This document shows, in pieces, positions 1 through 10,257 of a DNA stretch of 64,000 nt. This DNA comes from Dactylis glomerata (Eukaryota > Streptophyta > Magnoliopsida > Poales > Poaceae). The notes under the pieces were generated by a model. The model had not been told where the DNA came from. It searched no databases and worked only from the letters and a program-made list of their open reading frames with translations. Both the position numbers and the translations under genes were made by a program. Within the stretch, counting starts at the first letter, position 1. Every line of letters begins with the position of its first letter. Where the stretch lies: positions 13,129,912-13,193,911 of the forward strand of contig QXEO01000531.1 in NCBI GenBank assembly GCA_007115705.1. The letters run 5' to 3'.

Positions 1-828
1 GGTAGTCCTGATGGACCACAAGATGGATTGGAGGTTGTCTAACCATTTTTTGCCACAGGCTTCGAGCTTGGCGTTGAACCTTTTCGTCTTGAGCCCCTTG
101 AGGACCTCGGCGTTAGCACGCTCGGCTTGGCCATTGCTCCGGGGGTAGGCGACAAAGGCGAAGCAGATCTTGATGCCGACCGATGCACAGTACTCCCGGA
201 ACAGTCCGCTGGTGAACTGGCTGCCGTTGTCGGTGATTATGCGGTTAGGCACACCAAAGCGACAGACCAGCCCACGGATGAACTTGACTGCGGACCTGGC
301 CGGGATGGTGCACACCGGTTCCACCTCCACCCACTTGGTGAATTTGTCGACTGCGACGTAGAGGTAGCGGTAGCCCCCTTGCACTCTGGGGAACGGACCG
401 AGGATGTCCAGCCCCCAAACTGCAAAGGGCCAAGTGAGTGGGATGGTTCGCAGCTCCTGTGCCGGCTGGTGGATCTGCTTGGCATGGAACTGGCATGCCT
501 CGCACATCTTGACCATTTCCGCCGCATCGCCCAGCGCCGAGGGCCAGTAGAAGCCGCTTCGATATGCCTTCGCGGCTAGAGTTGCCGCAGAAGCATGATG
601 GCCACACTCGCCGGCGTGGATGTCCCTGAGAAGCTCTTGGCCTTGGTGAGTAGATATGCACTTCAGAGCGACGCCGTTTGGGCGACGCCGGTACAAGTCA
701 CCGTCCTTGACGCAGTAGCCCGAAGCCTGGCGTACGATCCTCTCGGCCTCCTCTTCATCCTCGGGAAGCCTGCTGCTAGTGAGGAAGGCCTTGAGCTCGA
801 GAATCCAATCCACTCCCTCCTGCCGTGC
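1..828 (-). pseudogene. pol: Integrase portion of Tat-type pol, cut by insertion and by window edge
   Basis: Translated on the minus strand from 828 towards 1 this gives an open integrase. An HHCC zinc finger is seen as HAGECGHH followed by CEACQ. The DDE core follows: Asp in GLDILGPF, Asp in ITDNGSQFTS, Glu in NGQAERANAE. These residues cut and join DNA ends when the element integrates. The N-terminal linker begins right at the junction with the inserted Tekay-type element at 829, and the upstream part of the same protein resumes at 13856. No stop is visible in this frame within the 828 bases. The C-terminus lies beyond position 1. Because the parent gene is split by 13 kb it is listed as a pseudogene. 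Confidence 0.88.
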
Positions 829-3800
829 TGTAACAACTCAGAAATTGTAATCCACTTCTTATTAAATAAAGTGCCAAATTTTGGACCCAGATAAAACTTT
901 TTGTCTATTATTTCATGCATACATGTATTTTCTATTATATGTCTTTTATGATTTCATGTGTGTTATTTTTGGTTGTGCATTGGTTAGTTAATTCTAAGTG
1001 AACCAACAGAAGTAATTGAGAAGAATTATAGGAACCAAAGAAACCAGAAATAAAAATGTTAAAGAAAAAGAGAAGAATAAGATGATCTAGGAAATCTGTT
1101 TGACTACCCTACTTTGAGCCCTTGGATTAAGAAATCTGTAACCCACCTCCATGTTTGGCCAGCTAGTTGAGCTTCACCAAGTCACACACAAACTCAACCA
1201 AGAAGTTGCTACCCAAAATTCAAACCAGAGCTTGACTCAAACATCAATCAAACTTTGAATCTGAAACAGAGACTATAACAAAATTTGAAATAAGATTTCT
1301 GCAAAACTCATCCTTTCTTCAGAACAAAAATATGACTAGAAACCTTGGCTCATATGCTGATCACCCAAAGTGGAAAATTTCAAAAATTCAAATTTCAAAC
1401 TCTTGCGGGCATTTCGTCGAACACTGGCAGACACAAATCAAAGCAAATCGGTTGCACTGTGGGCTGCACTGTTCTGGCTCGCTCGAGGACTGTAGCCATA
1501 CTCCTAGACGATGCCACGGTCGAGCTCAGTGCCCCCTGCCCCGACCCGAGCCGTGAGAAGGGGAGGAACGGAGAGAAATGCGCCCAGGCCCCCCCTCCCA
1601 GTCTTCTTCTTCCTGCGCGTTGCCGACCGCCCTGGATGCGCCAGAGCCGACCCACAGCCCACCGCAGCCGAGCCGACACCCTCCCAGCACACCCCCGAGG
1701 CCGCCGTGCCCGGAGCGAGCTCCAAACGCCGCCAGGACCCCCGCACTGGCCACCTTTCGGTCGCCTTGCCCCCGGCCTCCCGAGGCTATAAAAACCCCAC
1801 GTCGACGCTCCCAGAAGACGCACACCATCGCCGCAGCCGATTCCCACTCCCCTCTCTTCCTCTCTCCCTCGGAAACGTCCGATCTCTGCACGGGAGCGCC
1901 GCCGCGTTCTGGAAGATTCCGGCCACCATTGGAGCTGCTGCTGGTGCGAGGTGGAGGAGTTGAGCAACCGCGGCCGATCTGCATCACCGCCGTCAAGTTC
2001 TTCTTCCTCTCCGTCGCGCCCTCGCCGTCGAACACTCGTCTCTGCACACGCCGGTGAGCTTCCGCCCGAGCTGAGGTAGACGATGCACCAGAGCCGTTCG
2101 ATCTTGATCCAGCGATAGCATACCGGTTCAGCGATTCTAATTAGATCTGACGCGTGGACCCCATCTGTCAGGTTTAGTTTTTATTCTTTCCCGCCGGAGC
2201 GAAGCGGTATGGGCCGGCCCGTTCGGGATTCTTTTGAAAACGGCCCGGTTCAGTTTAGTTTCGGTCCGAATCGATTTTAATTTATTCTCCCGCCTTTTCG
2301 AATTAATTCAAATTTGTTTCAGATATGATTTTCAAACTTAAATTCCAAGAGTTTTACAAATCCATTTGTAGCAAATAAATATGCGTTGGAAAGCTTATAA
2401 AATACACTACACAGTAGAACTAGTTAGAATTCAAAATAAGTTAGGAATTTAATTAGATATGAATAGTGTGACCATAGCTTGATTAATCATAGAAGATTTC
2501 TAGAAAATTATTTAAGCCTCTTAAAATCATGAAAATTAAATTGTGAACTCACCAATGACATACCTTACTGTTAGTCAACCCTAATCAACTCCAAACCCTA
2601 TTAGTGTTATCAATTAGACCCTAACCCAACTCTAGTTAGTAACATAAAATTATAGATTCCTATTGCACCCTTAGAATTAATTTGCCCTCTTACCAATTCA
2701 CTTAGTTGATCCCTCCCATTTGAACTAGTATTAGTACCCCTAAACCAATACCAATGCTTAGAAAGTGAACAACATATGACACTTAGTAGAGAATATAACT
2801 TGCACACTTGAATAAAACTTAGAAGAAAAACTTGCAATCCAACTTCATAAGATGCAACATGAATGCTAGTGTTAGCAAACAAACATATATGCTTGGTGTG
2901 TTGTTAGCTTGGTGTAGTGATTGTGTGTTTTATGTTGATTTCGTTATTAGACGCTAGTGTTGCTGAGGAGGATATTGAGGGGGGATATTATCAAGAAGAA
3001 GAAGAAGAATACCCCGGACACTTGGCCAACCAAGGCAAGCCATCTTTTGATTCATACTCCCAATGCCTAGTTTTAATATTGCATTCTACTTGTTTTAAGT
3101 AAATTGCATGATTGAATTGCTAGAGTAGAATGATAGAAGTATAGTGATGTCTTGTTTAGCAAGAGCATCAAGCTGAGTTTATCCAACTCCATTTAGTAGT
3201 CATCACCCTTGTAGTTTCTTAGTCGCTAATAATATTGAGGTCATCCATAAGGGGAACCTTATTTGAAAAGTGGTGACCTGAACTTGAAACTTGAATTGGA
3301 GATTGCTCCTACATGATGGCTTTATGAAAGAAATTAATCTTGACTAAGAACTATGAAATGTATTTCCCAATGACAACGGGTGATGTACTATGTGAGCCAA
3401 CCATACCGTACGACCACATTACCCCTGAATGGGAAGGGGCTTATTCCTAGCTTGTTTATTCTAGTATGGGAGGCCTTGTTTCATCCTTTATAGAAGTATT
3501 CCATGCGTGGTTACTTCCGAACCAAGTGGTCATTGGAAATTTTCCTTCCTGAAGATTTCCATCCGTCCGGCATCCCGGAGTGGGCAAAACTAGAGGCGCC
3601 GGAACGGGGAAATCCGTGTCTCGGGCTCTAGGGAAGGATCCTATACTAGAGTAGACAAGTGAAAGAGTTTGTTTGATTATCTGAACCCCGCATACTTGTG
3701 TATGACGATCCGTGGATTTCTCCCGGCAGATGTATCGAATCTTGTGGGTAAAGTGTACCCCTCTGCAGAGGTTTTCAAACTATTCGAATAGCCGAGCCCG

Positions 3801-4426
3801 CGGTTATGGACAGTTGGCAAGCTCTACTTGAATTTTGTCAAAGATAAAAATAACAATGGGGAGATTGGTGAAGGATCTGAATTGAAGTGACTTGACTTGA
3901 ACTTGATGTTGACACCCTTGAAGTTCCTCTTTAGATTGAACTTAGAGAACTAAACTTCTTTTCTACCACTGAACATCCTTGGGAAATAAAACTAGCTTTT
4001 GCAAAAGAAACTTAGTGCTTATTCCACTATACCAAACTTGCATACCTACTTTATCATTTCATTTATAAGATGGTTTGCGAGTGCATCCAATGTACTCATG
4101 GCTGTGTCCCTGGCTATCAACTTGGCCAGACTATGGGGAAGAATACTAGGAAGAAGGGTATGAAGAAGAGTACCAGAACTAAGCTCGTCTCCATGAGTCG
4201 CCATTGCCTGTAGGGTGAAGGCATGGACCCGAAGACGTTATTTCCGCTGCTATATTGTGTTGTAATATGAACTTGGTCTCTATGACCATTGTATTTGAAC
4301 CATCGTATTGTAATGTCTATGGAACTGGTTACCAACTACGTTATGTATATCGCAACAATGGTTCTGGGATTGCGGTGGAATACATAACGGGCACTTCGAA
4401 TTGGTATCAAATTTGAGGTTGTCACA
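829..4426 (+). repeat. 5' LTR of the Tekay-type element
   Basis: This 3598-bp repeat matches 10258-13855 at a constant offset of 9429. It starts TGTAACAACTC and ends GTTGTCACA, and the primer site follows three bases later. A GC-rich block at about 1470-2070 surrounds the TATA box and probably forms the core promoter and start of R. The remainder is AT-rich with no long ORF. Two short glutamate/tyrosine-rich reading stretches occur near 2950-3060 and 4130-4190. The GC-rich block yields several chance ORFs on both strands that are not considered genes. Confidence 0.96.
1786..1794 (+). promoter_or_regulatory. TATA box of the 5' LTR promoter
   Basis: The sequence CTATAAAAA lies inside the GC-rich block and is followed by C-rich sequence, as in plant core promoters. 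Transcription would be expected to start about 25-35 bases downstream, near 1815-1825, and defines the U3/R boundary. The same box occurs at 11215-11223 in the 3' LTR. Confidence 0.7.
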
Positions 4427-4429
4427 AGT

Positions 4430-4441
4430 TGGTATCAGAGC
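4430..4441 (+). other. Primer binding site, initiator Met tRNA
   Basis: TGGTATCAGAGC starts three bases after the LTR end and is the usual plant complement to the 3' end of initiator Met tRNA, which primes minus-strand DNA synthesis. The region from here to 4641 is an untranslated leader with no other feature seen. Confidence 0.9.
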
Positions 4442-4641
4442 CTAGGCTGACCATAGGAGACCTTAGTTAGAATGGGCGTTAAATGAAACCTTGATGAAAG
4501 CAAAGATATAAGTAATGGTTGCAAAATTGCTTAGTCTTTCCTCTCTATTTGCAAAGTTTTATACATACTTCAGTTTTTGCCTACTTAAAATTTTGCACAC
4601 TTGAGTTGATCACTAACTTAATCTAATCTAAAATTTTGTAG

Positions 4642-5424
4642 ATGGCCCCGGTATTCGTTGAGCACTACCAGTTGGGCCATGGTGGCAGCCTCTGTTTCGA
4701 GCGCGACCTCTCCACCCTGACCTTGTTCCTGGATCGTTTGTATCCGGAGTTCAAGGGAGCCGTGCTCAATGAGCACCCAGATGGAGAGCTACGATAGCTT
4801 ATCCGAGCCAGTTGCCGTGGCAAGAAGGGGAATTTGGGTTCTCCAAGGATCAAGTTCGAGCTTGTGGAGAACACTTGGGCCGATGGTTTGGTCCGAGCGA
4901 TGCAGGAGATGCACGCCCGCTTGTGCGGACTGCATGTTGAGGAGGTTCAGGGAGAGCACTTTAGGAACTTTGCTCGGCGTGATGCGGATGGACGTCCCGC
5001 AAACATGCCCGGGCAAAATGAGCCGAGTACCTACATCGATCACATGGACTTCTTGCTGTACTCCACTCAGCAGGAGGCCGATCGTGCCCGTACCAAGGCC
5101 AACCTTGAGCACTTCGCACTGGTGGAGGCAAGGAGCACTATCAGGATTCTTGCGAAGGAGCGCAAGAGCCTTCGTCGCCAGCGCGATGAGAAGGATCAGG
5201 ACATTGAGGAGTTGAAGGCCAATGTGGCTGAACTGACTGAGTACATTGAGAGCCTTGAGGATCATCTTGGTGAGGAGGAAGGCATTGATCTCCGCAAGGA
5301 TGATAATGCCCTCATTAGTGATGAGGATGACTTCATGGAGGACCTTGATGAGCCGGAAGATGGTGGGCATAATGGATTCATTGTGAGTGATGAGGAGGAA
5401 GACCCCGAGGAGCCCGCTGTTTAG
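4642..5424 (+). pseudogene. Extra ORF before gag: coiled-coil protein with acidic tail
   Basis: An ATG at 4642 opens a 261-codon frame to 5424, broken once by TAG at 4795-4797. I do not recognise a named domain. The first roughly 120 residues look globular (ENTWADGLVRAMQEMHARL and similar). They are followed by a strong coiled coil in which hydrophobic residues fall at alternating 3/4 spacing (I, L, V, L, I, L, L within DIEELKANVAELTEYIESL). The tail is very acidic (for example DEDDFMEDLDEPED). The ORF is in a different frame from gag and ends 278 bases before it. The ATG is directly preceded by TTTTGTAG, which resembles a splice acceptor. Such an ORF is not part of the standard chromovirus plan, so it may be accessory. 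It could serve in RNA handling, nuclear retention or chromatin contact, but that is speculation. After the stop there is no ATG until about 4900. Confidence 0.7.
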
Positions 5425-5702
5425 ATCAGAGATCCACGTGTTATCTAGTTATGAGTTCCACTCTATTTTCACTTCGTGTAGGTGTGAGTTGTATCCCCCT
5501 CTCTAGTAGACGAGTCGCAATGGTTTGATGTAAACCATTTGTAATGTGTGAACTCGTATGTATGATATGTTTGATGAGTGTTGAATGAAATATGAATTTG
5601 GCCCTTAAGGCCTTAGTAAAACACAAATTGCATCATCCATATTACCTTTAAATCTTAGCAACAATTAGCTTTTCCCTCTTGTCTTACACACATTATCTTC
5701 AG
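5425..5702 (+). promoter_or_regulatory. Spacer before gag with a strong splice-acceptor-like end
   Basis: These 278 bases contain no ORF of note. The last 33 (5670-5702) form a pyrimidine-rich tract ending TTATCTTCAG immediately before the gag ATG, matching a plant 3' splice site. If used, an upstream donor in the LTR or leader would bring gag to the 5' end of a spliced mRNA and bypass the extra ORF. No experimental evidence is available from sequence alone. Confidence 0.4.
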
Positions 5703-6557
5703 ATGCCGCGAGCACCACCACCCCCGAACCCGGAAATGGCCGAACTGCTAAGGTTGATCATGGAAGATAGGGAAGCAGCCCGAGCTGAGCGCCAAGCTAA
5801 CTTGGCCACTCTTCAGCAGATAACCCAGATGGCAATGAACCACAACAATGGCAATGGCAATGGTAATGGTGAAGGAGAAAACAATGGCAATGGTGACCAC
5901 CGATCCAAGTTAAGGAATTTTCAAAACACCAACCCTCCTATGTTCACTAAGTCGGAAGAGCCCTTAGATGCGGATGACTGGCTTCGTACCATGGAAAACA
6001 ATCTGGCATTCGCCGAAGTCGGTGAAAATGAGAAGGTCTTGTACACCACCCACTACCTTGCGGGAGCCGCAAGAGCTTGGTGGGATAGCACCCGTGCAAT
6101 GCAAGCCCCAGGGTATGTGATGCCTTGGGAGGAGTTCAAGAGCAAGTTTAGCAAGGCCCATGTTCCTTTGGGATTGGTTAAAAGGATGAGAGATGAGTTC
6201 AGAAATCTAAAGCAAGGTTCCCTATCTGTGGTGGATTACCGTGACAAGTTCCTTACCTTGTCTAGGTATGCCCCAGATGACACCAACACCACTGAGAAGA
6301 AGCAAGAAAGGTTTCTGGATGGACTTCATGATGAGATGCAATGTGTCCTGGTCAGCATCCACTTTGCCGACCTGGAGTCATTGGTTGACTCTGCCATTCA
6401 AATGGAAGGCAAACTCAAGCAAGCTGCAGAAAACCGCAAGCGCTGTATGATGTACCAAGGCAACTCGAGCAACTCGCAGAAGCCAAGGGGAAATGCACCT
6501 ATGGGTTTCGCCCCAAGTCCTATGAGGCTGTCTGCACCTGTTCCACGTCCCAACTAG
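5703..6557 (+). pseudogene. gag: Gag (capsid part) of the Tekay-type element
   Basis: The ATG at 5703 is chosen because the upstream extension of the frame offers only a TTG. The protein begins with a proline-rich stretch and a helix, then an asparagine/glycine run from repeats of AATGGC (about 5845-5895). The conserved retrotransposon Gag domain follows, visible as DADDWLRTMENNLAF, GAARAWWDS, WEEFKSKFSKAHVP and DYRDKFLTLSRYAP. Gag assembles the virus-like particle that packages element RNA in the cytoplasm. A TAG at 6555-6557 ends the frame before the zinc knuckle, which lies in the same frame at 6690-6731. The full polyprotein is therefore cut after the capsid in this copy unless the stop is read through. 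Confidence 0.9.
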
Positions 6558-9500
6558 CCCAACTGTCCACCCGGCAACAACTTCAACCGTGCACCTCCAA
6601 GACCTAGTGGCAACAACTTCAACACCAATACTCCAAGGCCGAATGGCGCCCCTGTGTTACCCAAGCCTGGTGACAAGTCTGGAGTTACCTGTTATGAGTG
6701 CGGACTCAAAGGGCACTACTCCAATGAGTGCCCCAAGAAGCTGAATGATGCATCCAAGACCACTGTTCCTGTTCAGCAACAGCGCCGTGTGGGAAATGGC
6801 AAGAACTATCCATCAAGGAACCAGCCTCACTCTCGAGGCCGTCTGAATCACATGAATGTTGAAGAAGCTCAGGAAGCAACCGACGTTGTGCTTGGTATGT
6901 TCCCTGTTAACTCCGTTCTTGCAAGAGTTCTGTTTGATTCTGGAGCCTCACACTCATTTGTTACCCAATTATTCGTTGATAAAAGTGGACTTCAACCCAC
7001 ACCCTTGAAAGAATTCATGTCTGTGCAAATTCCCGGGTCGATAACCAAAGCCAGTTGTACCTGCTTGGCAGTGCCCATAGAAATCCATGGGATCTTATTC
7101 TTAGCCAGTTTGATTGTGTTAGGAACCAAAGGATTGGAAGTGGTCCTAGGTATGGATTGGATGTCTCAACACCAAGGAATTATAGATTGTGCCAAAAAGA
7201 CCATCACCATGAGGAGTAATCATGGAGTTTTAGTAAAACATGTGTCAGTTAAACCCACCCAAGGCCCCAGATGTCATAAGAGTATCTCAGGGCCAACCAT
7301 AAAGGAAGTCCCCATCGTCTGTGAATACCCGGATGTTTTTCCCGATGAGCTACCCGGAATGCCACCGGATCGGGATATTGAGTTTATCATTGAGCTTATC
7401 CCCGGAACTGGATCTATAGCCCAACGACCCTATCGTATGAACCCAGCTGAACTAGTAGAGTTGAAGAAGCAATTGGATGACCTTTTGAGTAAAGGATTGA
7501 TTCAGCCAAGTTCTTCTGCTTGGAGATCACCTGTCTTGTTTGTGGATAAAAGTGACGGTTCCAGCCGACTGTGCACTGATTACCGCAAGCTAAATGATGT
7601 GACCATCAAGAACAAGTATCCTCTCCCAAAGATTGAAGATTTGTTTGACCAATTGACTAGAGCTAGAGTCTTCTCAAAGATAGACCTTAGAACTGGGTAC
7701 CACCAACTGAAGATCCGTGCAACGGATATCCCCAAAACAGCCTTCACCACTCGATACGGATTGTATGAGTACACCGTAATGTCATTTGGATTAACCAATG
7801 CCCCTGCTTATTTCATGAACCTCATGAATAAGGTTTTTATGGAGTTCTTGGATAAGTTTGTCGTTGTCTTCATTGATGACATTCTTATCTACTCCAAATC
7901 CAAAGAAGAGCATGCAACCCATTTGAGATTAATCTTAGAAACCTTAAGAGAGCATCAGCTGTATGCCAAGTTCAGTAAATGTGAGTTCTGGTTGAAGGAA
8001 GTTGGATTCTTAGGCCATGTGTTATCAGCAGGAGGAATATCCGTAGACCCCAAGAAGATCAAATCAGTCATGGAATGGGAAGCCCCTACCACTCAAACTG
8101 AAGTTAGAGGTTTTCTCGGATTAGCCGGATACTACCACAAATTTGTTGAAGGGTTTTCAAGCATTGCCCGGCCAATGACCCAGCTGTTAAAGAAAGACAA
8201 GAAGTTTGAATGGACCCCTAAGTGTGAAGAGAGTTTTCAAGAGCTCAAAAAGCGACTGGTGACCGCCCCCGTCCTAACCATGCCTGATATCACCAAAAAC
8301 TTTGATGTCTATTGCGATGCCTCCAAACTTGGACTTGGTTGCGTATTGATGCAAGAAGGCAAGGTCATAGCTTACCTCTCTCGACAGCTTCGACCTCATG
8401 AAGAAAATTATCCAACCCATGATCTAGAGTTAGCCGCCGTGGTTCTAGCCCTGAAGACCTGGAGGCACTATCTGATGGGCAACCGTTGCGAGATCTACAC
8501 TGACCATAAGAGTTTGAAGTATATTTTCACCCAGAACGAGTTGAACATGAGGCAAAGAAGATGGATAGAGTTGATTAGATACTATGATCTGGAAATTCAC
8601 TATCACCCCGGTAAGGCCAATGTAGTGGCCGATGCATTGAGTAGAAAGCCGTGCTCGTTGAATATGGCGATCAAAGAGGAGCAACCCATGTTGCACCAAG
8701 AATTTGAAAGATTTGGATTGGAACAAGTCAGTCGAGGATTCCTAGCCAACCTTGAGTTTCAACCCACCTTGATGAGCCAAATCAAAGAAGCCCAGAAGGG
8801 AAATGAGAGTATTGACGGAATCAAGCGCAGAATTAGTTCCGGCAAGGTGCCAGGATTTGAAGAAGATGATCAAGGAGTTCTTTGGTATAAAGGACGTATC
8901 TGTGTGCCTGCTGACTCAGAATTGAAGGAACTTATTATGAAGGAAGCCCATGAGACACCTTACTCCATCCACCCCGGTGGAACTAAGATGTATCAAGATT
9001 TGAAGGAACAATTTTGGTGGCATGGAATGAAGCGTGAGATTGCATCGTTCATCTCCAAGTGTGACATCTGCCAAAGAGTCAAGGCTGAACATCAACGTCC
9101 TGCTGGACTGCTGCAGCCTTTGCAAGTTCCGGAATGGAAGTGGGAATCTGTTGGAATGGATTTCATCACTGGATTTCCAAGGTCTAGCCGTGGCAATGAC
9201 TCTATTTGGGTCATTGTGGATAGACTGACCAAAGTTGCCCACTTTATTCCTGTCAAGACCACTTATCGCTCGGGACAGCTAGCAGATCTGTATCTATCCA
9301 GAATTGTTAGTTTGCACGGAGTCCCTAAAACCATAGTTTCCGATCGAGGAACCCAATTCACCTCAAGATTTTGGAGAAGCTTACATCAAGCTTTGGGAAC
9401 CAAATTAGCCTTCAGCACCGCTTACCACCCTCAGACTGATGGACAGACTGAAAGAGTGAATCAAATACTTGAAGATATGTTGAGAGCCTGTGTTCTAGCC

Positions 9501-9611
9501 TATGGGGCTAAGTGGGAAGATTGTCTGCCTTTCGCGGAATTTTCCTACAACAACAGTTATCAAGCCAGTTTGCAAATGGCCCCATTTGAAGCTTTGTATG
9601 GAAGAAAGTGA
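6558..9611 (+). pseudogene. pol: Pol: zinc knuckle, protease, RT, RNase H, integrase core
   Basis: Same frame as gag, opened after the TAG at 6555 and closed by TGA at 9609-9611. Counting residues from 6654: CCHC knuckle CYECGLKGHYSNEC (13-26); aspartic protease LFDSGAS (Asp95); RT from about 250, with the catalytic FIDD at 406-409; RNase H with Asp555 in YCDAS, Glu592, Asp617 in YTDH and Asp660 in VADALS. The integrase zinc finger uses His766, His773, Cys803 and Cys806, and its core uses Asp836, Asp897 and Glu933. All catalytic residues are present. Together these copy the RNA into DNA and insert it. Apart from the terminal stops the 3-kb frame is intact, which fits the recent insertion. The chromodomain segment follows in the same frame after 9611. 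Confidence 0.94.
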
Positions 9612-10214
9612 CGTACCCCTTTGAATTGGTCAGAAACCGGAGACAGTCAGATATTTGGACCTGACATTCTGCAAGAAGCCGAGGAGAAAGTTCGCATGAT
9701 TCGTGACTACCTCAAGGCAGCCCAGTCAAGACAGAAGAGTTATGCAGACAAGAGACGTAGAGAACTGACCTTCCAGATTGGAGATTTTGTTTATCTCAGA
9801 GTATCACCCCTCAAGGGAATGCAAAGATTCCAAGTAAAAGGAAAGCTTGCACCAAGATATATTGGACCCTTCAAGATACTAGACCGCAGAGGAGAAGTGT
9901 CTTATCAGTTGGAAATGCCCCCGGAATTGTCTGAAGTGCACGATGTCTTTCACGTGTCTTTACTTCGGAAATGTCTTGAAGTTCCGGAGAAGCCCGAAAT
10001 CTTCAAGAATATTGATCATCGTTCTGTGGACATCAACAAGGATTTGACCTATCGTGAAGTGCCTATTCGTATCCTCGAGGAAGCATATAGAACCACTCGA
10101 ACCCGAAGCATCAAGTTTCTGAAAGTTCAGTGGAGTAATCACACCGAAGATGAAGCCACTTGGGAACGAGAAGATTACCTTCGGAAAGAGTTTCCCAATC
10201 TTTTCAGTTCTTAA
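9612..10214 (+). pseudogene. pol: Integrase C-terminus with chromodomain
   Basis: Continuation of the pol frame after the TGA at 9609-9611, ending at TAA 10212-10214. The first part holds the integrase C-terminal fold (IGDFVYLRVSPLKGM, GKLAPRYIGPFKIL, VHDVFHVSLLRKC). The last roughly 55 residues form a chromodomain, with PIRILEEAYRTTRTR, FLKVQWSNH, EATWEREDYLRKEFPNLF. In chromoviruses this domain is thought to steer integration to particular chromatin, and its presence places the element in that group. No ATG close to the start of this segment is convincing, so it is unlikely to be made as a separate protein. Confidence 0.9.
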
Positions 10215-10219
10215 TTAGT

Positions 10220-10257
10220 GAATCTCGGGGACGAGATTCTCTTTAAGGGGGGAAGAT
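10220..10257 (+). promoter_or_regulatory. Stem-loop and polypurine tract at the 3' LTR edge
   Basis: Five bases after the pol stop, GAATCTCG and CGAGATTC (10220-10239) form a perfect 8-bp stem closed by GGGA, a GNRA-type tetraloop in RNA. The polypurine tract TTTAAGGGGGGAAGA (about 10242-10256) follows and abuts the 3' LTR start at 10258. The purine tract primes plus-strand DNA synthesis. A 7-bp version of the same hairpin plus a similar purine tract is present at 60521-60557 in another element. Confidence 0.8.

Noticed and set aside
1395..2057. Several long ORFs on both strands in the GC-rich block of the Tekay-type LTR (repeated at 10824-11476)
   Set aside because: High GC content opens all frames at once, none has a known domain, and the block surrounds the TATA box, so these are chance ORFs.
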